In this document: positions 1 through 6,977 of the stretch, piece after piece | Layout of the letters: every line of letters starts with the position of its first letter | Position numbering within the stretch: position 1 is the stretch's first letter | NCBI GenBank assembly: GCA_013362725.1 | Contig: JABFVP010000121.1 | Span: 1-14,454, forward strand | Direction of reading: 5' to 3' | Length of the DNA: 14,454 nucleotides | DNA from: Cupriavidus sp. | GTDB lineage: Bacteria; Pseudomonadota; Gammaproteobacteria; Burkholderiales; Burkholderiaceae | Notes under the pieces: generated by a model | The model's input: only the letters and a program-made list of their open reading frames with translations | Told to the model about the DNA's origin: nothing | Database searches by the model: none | Translations under genes and position numbers: made by a program

Positions 1-256
1 GGATGACCAGCATCTCCTTGATGCCGTCCTGGTACTCCATCTGGATGCGCCGCGCACGCTCTAGGAAGCGGGTGCCGGCATAGGTGGCGGCCATGCCGTT
101 GGCGGTGCGTTCGAACAGCGGCAGCCCCGCCTGTGTCTCGACCCGTTGCACCGCCTTGGTCAGCGCCGGCTGGCTGATCCCCAGCGCCTCGGCGGCCCGG
201 CCGATGCCGCCGTGCGCCGCCACGGCGAGGATGTATTCGATGTCCCGCGTCTCCAT
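1..256 (-). CDS. LysR-family transcriptional regulator, N-terminal part
   Basis: This is the first 85 or so codons of a LysR-type regulator; the rest lies beyond base 1. Reverse translation from the ATG at 256-254 gives METRDIEYILAVAAHGG, followed by the family's winged helix-turn-helix (about residues 15-40: GRAAEALGISQPALTKAV) and the wing segment GLPLFERTANGMAAT. LysR proteins bind DNA as tetramers and use a C-terminal effector domain, which is not visible here. The gene is divergent from the acyl-CoA ligase gene, with 134 bases between the two starts. This is the classic layout for a LysR protein that controls its neighbour and itself. The likely effector is a substrate or CoA ester of the adjacent cluster, but that is inference. 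No other in-frame start is close upstream, and only a weak GAGG precedes the ATG. Confidence 0.93.
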   Translation of the reverse strand, partial: METRDIEYILAVAAHGGIGRAAEALGISQPALTKAVQRVETQAGLPLFERTANGMAATYAGTRFLERARRIQMEYQDGIKEMLVI

Positions 257-278
257 TGCCTCACATTCCCGACGGTTA

Positions 279-292
279 TGGCTTTATAGCCA
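279..292. promoter_or_regulatory. Candidate LysR operator in the divergent promoter region
   Basis: A perfect 5-bp inverted repeat, TGGCT-TTAT-AGCCA, with an AT-rich centre lies 22 bases upstream of the LysR start and about 100 bases upstream of the ligase start. LysR recognition sites are usually short interrupted palindromes of the T-N11-A type. This one is T-N12-A between its outermost paired bases, so it is close but not canonical. It is an AT-rich islet in very GC-rich DNA. Function is inferred from position and symmetry. Confidence 0.45.
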
Positions 293-390
293 ATACCTCA
301 TTGTGGTGATGCCCGCCATCTTACAGACTACAGCGCACCAGCACACCACCGGGCGTGCAGCAACATCACTCAGCCTTCACCGGAGACAGC

Positions 391-1944
391 ATGGGTTTCG
401 CGTATTTCCTGCGCCGCGCCGCGCGTTACTGGGGCGACCAGCCCGCCATCCTCTACCAGGACCAGGTGGTGACCTATCGCCAGCTCGACCAACGCTCGAC
501 GCGGCTGGCGAATGCGCTGCTGGCGCTGGGGCTGCGCCCCGGCGACCGCGTCGCGGTGCAGTCGCGCAACCGGCCCGAGCTGGTCGAACTGGAATGCGCG
601 CTGTACAAGGCCGGCCTGGTCAAGGCCGCGCTCAATCCCCGCTTTACCGCGGCCGAGGCCAGCGACGTGGTCGAGAACTGCACCCCGCGCGTGCTGATCG
701 CCGGTCCCGGCTATACCGGCTATGACAGGTCCACGCCGGGCTTCGGCAGCATCGAGACCTTTATCGCCATCGGCGCGGCGCCCGCCGGCTACGTCGAATA
801 CGAAGCGCTGCTGGCCAACGCCGGCACCACCGCGCCCGACATCACCCCGGCGGCCGACGACCTCGCCGTGCTGCATTTCTCGTCGGGCTCCACCGGCAAG
901 ATCAAGGCCGCCATGCAGAGCTACGGCAACCGCATGGCGGCGCTGCGCAAGGTGGTGTCGGGCATGGACCGCCCCGCCCGCCCCGGCGACCGGCTGGCGC
1001 TGATCGGCCCGGTCACGCACGCCTCGGGCATGCTGATGCAGCCCTACCTGTATGTAGGCGCAACGCTGGTGCTGTTCGAGAAATTCGAGCCGGCGCACTT
1101 CCTGGCCGAAGTCGCGCGCCTGCGCATCACCCATGTGTTCATGGTGCCGGCCATGATCAACATGCTGCTGGCCGAGCCCACGCTGGCGCAGGCCGACCTG
1201 TCGAGCCTGAAGACGCTGGCCTACGGCGCCGCGCCGATGGCGCCGGCACGCATCCGCGAGGCCTGGGAGCGCATCGGCCCGATCCTGTCGCAGGGCTATG
1301 GCGCCAGCGAATCGACCTCCGGCGTCACGCGGCTGTCCACCAGGGATCATGCCGATGCCATCGCCAGCCATCCCGAGCGCCTGGCCTCGTGCGGCCGCGC
1401 GCTGGGCGAGACCGAAGTGCGCGTGGTCGACGAGCACGGCAAGGAAGTGGCGGTGGGCGAGATCGGCGAACTGGTGATCCGCGGCGACGACGTGTTCCAC
1501 GGCTACTGGAACGCGCCCGAGCTGACGCGCGAGACTTTGGTCGACGGCTGGCTGCACACCGGCGACATGGCGCGCGTGGACGAGGCCGGCTACCTGTACC
1601 TGGTCGACCGCAAGAAGGACATGATCATCTCCGGCGGCTTCAACGTCTATCCGACCGAGGTCGAGGCCACGCTGTACCAGCACCCCGACGTGCTCGAGGC
1701 CTGCGTCATCAGCGTGCCGGACGATACCTGGGGCGAAAGCGTCAAGGCCGTGGTCACGCTGCGCCCCGGGCGCGAGGCCACCGCGCAGCAGCTGATCGCG
1801 CACTGCCGCGAGCGCATCGCCGACTACAAGTCGCCGCGCTCGGTCGACTTTGTCGCCGAGCTGCCCAAGAACGCCAGCGGCAAGCTGGCCCGCAAGATCG
1901 TGCGCGAACGCTACTGGCAAGGCGTCGGACGCCGCGTCAACTGA
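391..1944 (+). CDS. AMP-forming acyl-CoA ligase (ANL superfamily)
   Basis: A 517-aa acyl/aryl-CoA synthetase. It should activate a carboxylic acid with ATP to an acyl-adenylate, then transfer it to CoA in the cytoplasm. The core motifs are present in order: the P-loop FSSGSTGK (about 163-170), YGASES (303-308), HTGD (389-392), the hinge segment DRKKDMIISGGFNVYPTEVE (about 406-425), and the C-terminal catalytic lysine in NASGK (Lys498). The length is normal for medium-chain or aromatic acid ligases. The P-loop is followed by IKAAM rather than the common PKG. The ATG at 391 is chosen over a GTG at 355 because GGAGA lies 4-8 bases upstream. It is the first gene of a probable operon: the dehydrogenase gene starts 24 bases after its stop. 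Substrate cannot be read from sequence; the racemase-like neighbour hints at a branched acid. Confidence 0.93.
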   Translation: MGFAYFLRRAARYWGDQPAILYQDQVVTYRQLDQRSTRLANALLALGLRPGDRVAVQSRNRPELVELECALYKAGLVKAALNPRFTAAEASDVVENCTPRVLIAGPGYTGYDRSTPGFGSIETFIAIGAAPAGYVEYEALLANAGTTAPDITPAADDLAVLHFSSGSTGKIKAAMQSYGNRMAALRKVVSGMDRPARPGDRLALIGPVTHASGMLMQPYLYVGATLVLFEKFEPAHFLAEVARLRITHVFMVPAMINMLLAEPTLAQADLSSLKTLAYGAAPMAPARIREAWERIGPILSQGYGASESTSGVTRLSTRDHADAIASHPERLASCGRALGETEVRVVDEHGKEVAVGEIGELVIRGDDVFHGYWNAPELTRETLVDGWLHTGDMARVDEAGYLYLVDRKKDMIISGGFNVYPTEVEATLYQHPDVLEACVISVPDDTWGESVKAVVTLRPGREATAQQLIAHCRERIADYKSPRSVDFVAELPKNASGKLARKIVRERYWQGVGRRVN

Positions 1945-1968
1945 ACCCGCCGCACCGAGGAAACCGCC

Positions 1969-3150
1969 ATGTTCGACCACCTGACCAACCCCGTCCTGCT
2001 GGAAACCCGCGCCGGCATCCGCCGCTTTATCGATGAAGAGCTGCGCCCGCTCGAGCAGGGACTCGGCCTCGGTTCCGAGGACCCGTGGCCGCGCGAGACC
2101 CTGCGCCAGGTCTGGCGCCGCTCCAGCGAGCTGGGCTTCTACGCCGCCTGCCTGCCCACCGCGCTCGGCGGCAAGGGCTTGAACATCCAGGAACAATGCG
2201 CGCTCAAGGCCGACCTGGCCGCGAGCGGCTCGACCCTGGCCGCGCACGTGCTGGGCGACCTGGGCGGCCCGCCGCGCGTGGGCAACATGCTGAAGTACGC
2301 CACGCCCGAGCAGCTCGAGCGGTATTTCAAGCCGGTGATCCGCGGCGAGAAATCGACCTGCTTCGCGCTCACGGAAACGCATTCCGGCTCCGATGCGCAG
2401 AGCATCAAGACCTCGGCCGTGGCCGACGGCGACGAGCTGGTCATCAACGGCGGCAAGCACTACATCAGCGGCGCGCCCTTTGCCGACTTCGCCATCGTCA
2501 TGTGCGTGACCGACGCCACCGCGACGCCGCCGGCCATCACCGCGGTGCTGGTCGACCTGGACCTGCCGGGCGTGACCGTCACCAACGAATACGTGCCGAT
2601 GTCCGGCCAGCATATCGACGGCGATATCCGCTTTGACAACGTGCGCGTGCCGCGCGCCAACATCTTCGGCGGCGAAGGCAACGGCTTCAAGCTGGGCATG
2701 TCGCGCATAAACGTGAACCGCCTGCTGCACTGCCCCAGCATGCTGGGGCTGGCCATGCGCGCCTATCAGTCGTCGGTGGAATATGCCGGCCAGCGCCGCC
2801 AGTTCGGCGGCCCGATCGCGCGCTTCCAGGCGATCCAGCACATGCTGGCCGACATGGCCGCGGCGCTGTGGGCGTGCGAAAGCATGATCGCGCACACCGC
2901 CGCGCTGGCCGACGCCGGCGCCGACCTGCGCATGAAGGCCGCGGCGTGCAAGCTCTTTGTCTCGGAGCGCTGCTTCGAGGTAGCGGACACGGCCGTGCAG
3001 ATCCACGGCAATGTCGGCGTCACGCGCGGGCATCCGGTCGAGCAGACCTTCCGCAAGCTGCGCATGTTCCGCATCTTTACCGGCACCAGCGAGATCCAGC
3101 GCAACACCATCGCGCGGGCAATCCTGGAACCGCTGCAACAGAAAGCCTGA
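1969..3150 (+). CDS. Acyl-CoA dehydrogenase-family flavoprotein with atypical active site
   Basis: A 393-aa protein of the usual acyl-CoA dehydrogenase length, expected to bind FAD and an acyl-CoA. It has an N-terminal helical domain, the FAD/substrate segment CFALTETHSGSD (131-142), the helical C-terminal domain with RRQFGGPIARFQAIQ (276-290), QIHGNVGV, and the closing IFTGTSEIQR (369-378). The usual catalytic glutamate (Glu376 of medium-chain enzymes, in the motif YEGT) is Thr371 here. The alternative position used by isovaleryl- and long-chain enzymes, just before the arginine of the G helix, is Asn250 in NVNRLL. So both standard base positions lack a carboxylate, and ordinary alpha,beta-dehydrogenation is not assured. 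AGGAAA lies 7-12 bases before the ATG. It sits directly behind the ligase gene and is probably cotranscribed. It could be a reductase, a dehydrogenase with a relocated base, or inactive. Confidence 0.9.
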   Translation: MFDHLTNPVLLETRAGIRRFIDEELRPLEQGLGLGSEDPWPRETLRQVWRRSSELGFYAACLPTALGGKGLNIQEQCALKADLAASGSTLAAHVLGDLGGPPRVGNMLKYATPEQLERYFKPVIRGEKSTCFALTETHSGSDAQSIKTSAVADGDELVINGGKHYISGAPFADFAIVMCVTDATATPPAITAVLVDLDLPGVTVTNEYVPMSGQHIDGDIRFDNVRVPRANIFGGEGNGFKLGMSRINVNRLLHCPSMLGLAMRAYQSSVEYAGQRRQFGGPIARFQAIQHMLADMAAALWACESMIAHTAALADAGADLRMKAAACKLFVSERCFEVADTAVQIHGNVGVTRGHPVEQTFRKLRMFRIFTGTSEIQRNTIARAILEPLQQKA

Positions 3151-3227
3151 CCGTGCCGGCGGCGCGGTCGCCGCCGACATCGAGATCCCGGCCACAGCAC
3201 AATACGACAAGACCACGGAGACCAAGC

Positions 3228-4220
3228 ATGAACCGCCGAAACTGGCTTGCCACCGCCGGCGCCGCCGCGCTGGGCAGCCTGCTGCTGCCGGCCCGCGCCG
3301 CCAGCCCCGCATCCCCCTACCCCAGCCGCCCGATCCGGCTGATCGTGCCGTTTATCGCCGGCAGCACGCCGGACAATATCGCGCGCACGCTGTCGGCAGA
3401 GCTGGGCAAGAAGCTCGGCCAGCCGCTGGTGGTCGAGAACATGCCTGGCGCCGGCGGCGTCATCGGCGCCGGCGCGCTGCGCCGCGCCGCGCCCGATGGC
3501 TACACGCTCGGCATCCTGGCCAACTCGCACGTCATCAACGTGCACATGTACCGCAAGATGCCGTACGACCCGACCCATGACTTCACGCCGGTCACGGCGT
3601 TGTCGGGCGGGCCGTCGGCGCTGGTGGTGCCGGTGTCCTCACCCTACAAGAGCGCGGCCGAGCTGGTCGCGGCGATGAAGAAGGAGCCGGGCAAGTTCAA
3701 TTACGGCTCCGGCGGCAAGGGCAGCATCGCCCATCTGGCAGTGGAGACCATGCTGCACCAGACCGGCTGCGACGCGGTGCATATTCCCTACAAGGGCGCG
3801 CCGGAGATCCTCACCTCGATGCTGACCGGCCAGACCCAGTTCGGCATGCCGGTGCTGGGCACGGCGACGCAGTACGTGCGCAACAACCAGGTGCGGGTGC
3901 TGGCCGTCACCGCCGCCGCACGTTCGCCCTACTTTCCCGAGGTGCCGACCATGGCCGAAGCGCTGCCGCCGGGCTTTGTCATCGACAACTGGAGCGGCCT
4001 GTTCGCGCCGGCCAGCTTCCCGCCCGAGCTGGCGCAAAAGCTGCACGCCGCGGTGCGCGCGCTGCAGACCGCCGGCGTGTTCGATGCCCAGCTCAAGGCC
4101 AATGCCGGCGAACTGCGCCGCAGCGCGTCGCCGGCGCAATTCGGCACCATGGTGGCGAGCGACAACGCGCGCTATGGCGACCTGATGAAGTCGATCGGCA
4201 TGACCGGCGACCTGGGCTGA
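3228..4220 (+). CDS. Bug/TctC-family periplasmic solute-binding protein
   Basis: A 330-aa extracytoplasmic receptor of the Bug (TctC) family, whose members capture carboxylates and related small molecules for tripartite tricarboxylate transporters. The N terminus MNRRNWLATAG is twin-arginine-like, followed by a hydrophobic stretch and a probable signal peptidase site after PARA (residue 24). Mature family features follow: YPSRPIRLIVPF, then AGSTPD with Asp49 at the usual ligand-contact loop, PGAGGVIGA (73-81), PDGYTLGI, and IPYKGAPEILTSMLTGQ. The ATG at 3228 is preceded by CGGAG about 8 bases upstream. No TctA or TctB membrane partner is present, so the receptor is an orphan here, as is common in Cupriavidus and Bordetella. 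Its place between catabolic genes suggests that it captures or senses the acid handled by the ligase. It follows the dehydrogenase gene by 77 bases. Confidence 0.93.
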   Translation: MNRRNWLATAGAAALGSLLLPARAASPASPYPSRPIRLIVPFIAGSTPDNIARTLSAELGKKLGQPLVVENMPGAGGVIGAGALRRAAPDGYTLGILANSHVINVHMYRKMPYDPTHDFTPVTALSGGPSALVVPVSSPYKSAAELVAAMKKEPGKFNYGSGGKGSIAHLAVETMLHQTGCDAVHIPYKGAPEILTSMLTGQTQFGMPVLGTATQYVRNNQVRVLAVTAAARSPYFPEVPTMAEALPPGFVIDNWSGLFAPASFPPELAQKLHAAVRALQTAGVFDAQLKANAGELRRSASPAQFGTMVASDNARYGDLMKSIGMTGDLG

Positions 4221-4299
4221 ACCGGCTGGCCTGCTCCCTGCGCCGCATGCCACTGCGCGCGTGCGGCGCTTGTTTTTTCTCCTTTCCCGGAGGCTCTGC

Positions 4300-5394
4300 A
4301 TGAAGCCAGCATGGTCCTGCCTGAAGGACGTCACCATCCTCGACGTCAGCCAGTTGCTGCCCGGCCCGCACGCCTGCAGCCTGCTGCGCCAGCTTGGCGC
4401 GGAGGTGATCAAGGTCGAGCAGCCCGGCAGCGGCGACACCGCGCGCCAACTGGGCGCGCATGTCTATGCGCAGTTCAACCGCGGCAAGCGCTCGGTGGCG
4501 CTGGACCTGAAATCGGACGCCGGCCGCGCGGCCTTGCTGGAGCTCGTGCGCGATGCCGACGCCGTGGTCGAAGGCTTTCGTCCCGGCGTGATGGCGCGAC
4601 TGGGCTTGGGCTATGACGCGCTGGCGGCGGTCAATCCGGCCATCGTGCTGTGCTCCGTCTCCGGCTTCGGCCAGACCGGGCCGTACGCCAGCCACGCCGG
4701 ACATGACCTGAACTACCTGGCACTGGCCGGGTACTGGGCCACGCCGGTGCAGGTGCACGATGTGGTCTCGCGCCCCCGCGTGCGGGTGTCGGACTACGCA
4801 GCATCGGGCTACGCCGCGTTATCGCTGGCCGTGGCGATCATGAGCGCGCGGCAGAACGGACGGGGGCAGCATCTCGATGTGTCGATTCACGATGCGGTGC
4901 TGTCGTGGACCGCCCATGGCGCCTGGACGGCGCGCGCGCATGAGGGCTCGCCGCAGGCATCGTCGACCGTGATGCCGGAAAACGACCTGTTCGAAACCCG
5001 CGACGGGCGGCATCTGGCGCTGGGCATCCTGGAAAACAAGTTCTGGGACAACCTGTGCGCGGCGCTGGGCGATGCGTTCCCGGCCCTGCGCGATCCGCGC
5101 TTCGCCACGCGCGCCGGGCGCGGTGGGCACAAGTTGGAGGTCAATGACCTGATGGCAGCGGTGTTCCGCACGCGCGATCTGGCGGATTGGGAGGACTTCT
5201 TTGCGCCGCTCGATATCCCGTTCTCGCCGGTGCTGGGGGCTGGCGAGCTGTTCGAGGATGCGCATGTGCGGGCGCGCGAGCTGGTGCGGCAGGTTGAGGG
5301 CGGGATTGCGGTGAGATTTCCGGTGAAGTTCTCGTTGGGGTTGCCGGAGGGGGACGATTTTGTCGCGGGGGTTGGGGAACACAATCCACAGTAG
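4300..5394 (+). CDS. Class III CoA-transferase-fold protein, probable alpha-methylacyl-CoA racemase
   Basis: A 364-aa member of the CaiB/BaiF/racemase superfamily. The N-terminal part shows the usual LLPGPHACSLLRQLGAEVIKVEQP and a GKRSVALDLKS segment. The residues fit the racemase branch better than formyl-CoA transferases: AGHDLNYLALAG (His135, Asp136), then VSDYAASG (Asp165) and GILENKFW (Glu245). These match the His126, Asp156 and Glu241 set of the Mycobacterium tuberculosis racemase, with the same 30-residue His-to-Asp spacing. Such enzymes flip the stereocentre of 2-methylacyl-CoA esters. A GGAGG 6 bases before the ATG at 4300 fixes the start, against a GTG at 4261. It is the last gene of the cluster, 79 bases after the receptor gene. 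The last 35 or so codons use GGG and GTT much more than the rest of the gene. CoA-transferase activity remains the main alternative. Confidence 0.85.
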   Translation: MKPAWSCLKDVTILDVSQLLPGPHACSLLRQLGAEVIKVEQPGSGDTARQLGAHVYAQFNRGKRSVALDLKSDAGRAALLELVRDADAVVEGFRPGVMARLGLGYDALAAVNPAIVLCSVSGFGQTGPYASHAGHDLNYLALAGYWATPVQVHDVVSRPRVRVSDYAASGYAALSLAVAIMSARQNGRGQHLDVSIHDAVLSWTAHGAWTARAHEGSPQASSTVMPENDLFETRDGRHLALGILENKFWDNLCAALGDAFPALRDPRFATRAGRGGHKLEVNDLMAAVFRTRDLADWEDFFAPLDIPFSPVLGAGELFEDAHVRARELVRQVEGGIAVRFPVKFSLGLPEGDDFVAGVGEHNPQ

Positions 5395-5420
5395 CGGCGT
5401 CACGCCGTTCCGCTCACGAC

Positions 5421-5492
5421 CGTCGTTCCCGCGCAAGCGGAGAATCCAGTGACTTGGAAAGACGCTGGATTCCCGCCGTCGCGGGAATGACG
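5421..5492. repeat. Long imperfect inverted repeat between convergent genes
   Basis: Two arms of about 30 bases (5421-5450 and 5462-5492) are largely complementary around a spacer of about 11 bases. They share CGTCNTTCCCGCG at the outer ends and AATCCAG near the loop. The pattern resembles the dispersed ATTCCCGCG...CGCGGGAAT repeats found between genes in many beta- and gammaproteobacteria. It lies 26 bases after the racemase-like gene and 81 bases before the stop codon of the convergent small gene. RNA from either strand could fold into a long stem, so it may act as a bidirectional terminator or mRNA-end stabiliser. There is no clear U-tract. Copy number cannot be judged from this window. 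Confidence 0.75.
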
Positions 5493-5573
5493 ATAGTGAT
5501 TCTTTTCCGTGGAGGCCGCCGCCGCGTGCTACGCAGCCTGCAAGACAGATGCGGGCAAAACAGGCCCGGCGGC

Positions 5574-5816
5574 TCAGCGTTTCTCGTCGAGCAAGTCGTT
5601 CAGGATCTCGTCGAAGGTCGCCTGCGCGTCTTCCAGCGCCTGCAGCGCCGCGTCGAAGGTCTGCAGCGCCAGTTTCGACGGCTTGCCGCTGCCCTGCGGC
5701 GGATAGTGGGCCTGCAGCGCAGTGAAGGCGACCTGCACCTGCCGCGTGGCCGCAACCACGCGTTCCATGGCCTGCGCCTCTTCGGCGCGGTATTGCTCGT
5801 GTTTCTGTTCGCTCAT
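5574..5816 (-). CDS. Small alpha-helical hypothetical protein
   Basis: An 80-aa protein that I do not recognise. It begins MSEQKHEQYRAEEAQAMERV and reads as two amphipathic helices separated by a loop, HYPPQGSGKPSK (about 45-56). The C terminus is acidic and ends in ILNDLLDEKR. It has no cysteine, signal peptide or membrane segment, so a soluble helical hairpin or coiled-coil protein is likely. The start at 5816 has AGGGAG about 9 bases upstream on the minus strand. The frame stays open upstream to about 6020, but that part is arginine- and proline-rich and unlike coding sequence. It is convergent with the racemase-like gene across the 5421-5492 repeat and divergent from the hydrolase gene. 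Function is unknown. Confidence 0.7.
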   Translation of the reverse strand: MSEQKHEQYRAEEAQAMERVVAATRQVQVAFTALQAHYPPQGSGKPSKLALQTFDAALQALEDAQATFDEILNDLLDEKR

Positions 5817-6006
5817 GCCGGTTGGCTCCCTGAAGGCGCGTCGTCTCGGTGGGGTGCGCGCGCCCGAATGAGGCATATCGTACAAGAACTGCGCCGGCCG
5901 GCTTGCGCCGCGGCTACGCCGCCGGCCAAAATAAGGTAGGCTGCGCGGCTGGGCGGCAAGGCCGGCGCACATGCGCCACGCCTGGCCGCGGCCACCGACG
6001 ATTGCC

Positions 6007-6942
6007 ATGCCATTGACCACCCGCCGCGCGCTGGCGGCCGCGCTGATGACCGCCAGCGGCTTCGCCTGCTACTGGACCTACCTGACGCTGAACCAGGACC
6101 GGCTGCTGTTCGACGCGCGCCGGCGCCCGCCGCGCGACCTGCCCGACGGGATCATCGGGTATTCGCATCTGATCCCGGGCGGCGTGGTCCGCGGCTACAT
6201 CTACCACGCCCCCGGCGACACCGTGCGCGACCTGCTGTTCTACCTGCCCGGACGCGGCGAAGATGTGCTGGAAACGCTGCAATACGCGCGCTGGCTGCCT
6301 GCCGGCATGGGCTTCGCCACCTACGATTACCGCGGCCTGGGCCACTCCGACGGGCGCCCGTCCGAGGGCGCGGCGGTGGCCGACGCCAGCCAGTTCCTGC
6401 TGCATGTGCGGCGCGTGTTCCCCGACACCCGTGTGCATGTGGTGGGGCGCAGCCTCGGCACCGGCGTGGCGATCCAGCTGGCGGACCTTCAGGATTTCGA
6501 AAGCCTGCAGCTGATCACGCCCTACGACTCGCTGCTCGAACTAGTGCGCAAGCGCTTTCCGCTGGTGCCGCTGCGCCAGCTGATGCGCCACCACTTCGAC
6601 TCGATCTCGCATTGCAAAAAGGTCGTGCAGAGCACGAAAGTGCTGCTGGCGGCTACCGACGAAGTGGTGCCGCACGCCTGCTCGGAGCGGCTGATGGCAG
6701 CGTGGCCCGGCCCGGTGGCGCTGCAGACTGTGCCGGATACCGATCACTTCACCATCATCGAACGCGAGGAAACCTGGCTCTCGCTGTGCGAATTCGCGCG
6801 CCAGCACAGCCAGGCGCGCCTGCGCGTGGCCGCGGTCCAGCCGGAGCTGGCACCGCGGCCGGCTGCGCCGGAGGTCTCGCCGCCGCAGCCGGTCGACCAT
6901 GACGAGCTGGGCAATCCGCTGCCGCTGGCGGCCAACCGCTGA
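6007..6942 (+). CDS. Membrane-anchored alpha/beta hydrolase
   Basis: A 311-aa serine hydrolase of the alpha/beta-hydrolase fold. A basic N terminus (MPLTTRRALA) leads into a hydrophobic segment to about residue 28, which looks like an uncleaved signal anchor, so the catalytic domain is probably periplasmic. The nucleophile elbow is GRSLG with Ser149; the acid is probably Asp218 in AATDEVV, and the histidine is His247 in DTDHF. ATYDYRGLGHSDG (about 99-111) supplies the oxyanion region. The C-terminal 45 or so residues are proline- and alanine-rich and look disordered. Relatives include YfhR/Bem46-type hydrolases of unknown substrate. The start is uncertain: an in-frame ATG at 5971 has a slightly better AAGG ribosome site, but 6007 places the anchor at the true N terminus. 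The penicillin-binding protein gene follows after 35 bases. Confidence 0.87.
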   Translation: MPLTTRRALAAALMTASGFACYWTYLTLNQDRLLFDARRRPPRDLPDGIIGYSHLIPGGVVRGYIYHAPGDTVRDLLFYLPGRGEDVLETLQYARWLPAGMGFATYDYRGLGHSDGRPSEGAAVADASQFLLHVRRVFPDTRVHVVGRSLGTGVAIQLADLQDFESLQLITPYDSLLELVRKRFPLVPLRQLMRHHFDSISHCKKVVQSTKVLLAATDEVVPHACSERLMAAWPGPVALQTVPDTDHFTIIEREETWLSLCEFARQHSQARLRVAAVQPELAPRPAAPEVSPPQPVDHDELGNPLPLAANR

Positions 6943-6977
6943 GCCGGCCGCCGGGTCGGTCGGTTGCAGCAGGTAAA

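Noticed and set aside
301..330. TTGTGG with TACAGA as the ligase promoter
   Set aside because: The spacing is 15 bases and the -10 match is poor, so no promoter is claimed.
84..725. A plus-strand frame over the LysR gene and the ligase start
   Set aside because: It opposes the LysR coding frame, then overlaps the ligase in another frame; the Arg/Ala/Pro-rich sequence is shadow-like.
370..3312. A 980-residue open minus-strand frame across the ligase and dehydrogenase genes
   Set aside because: It is antisense to two clearly identified enzymes, rich in His/Arg/Ala/Gly with no domain, and typical of high-GC shadow frames.
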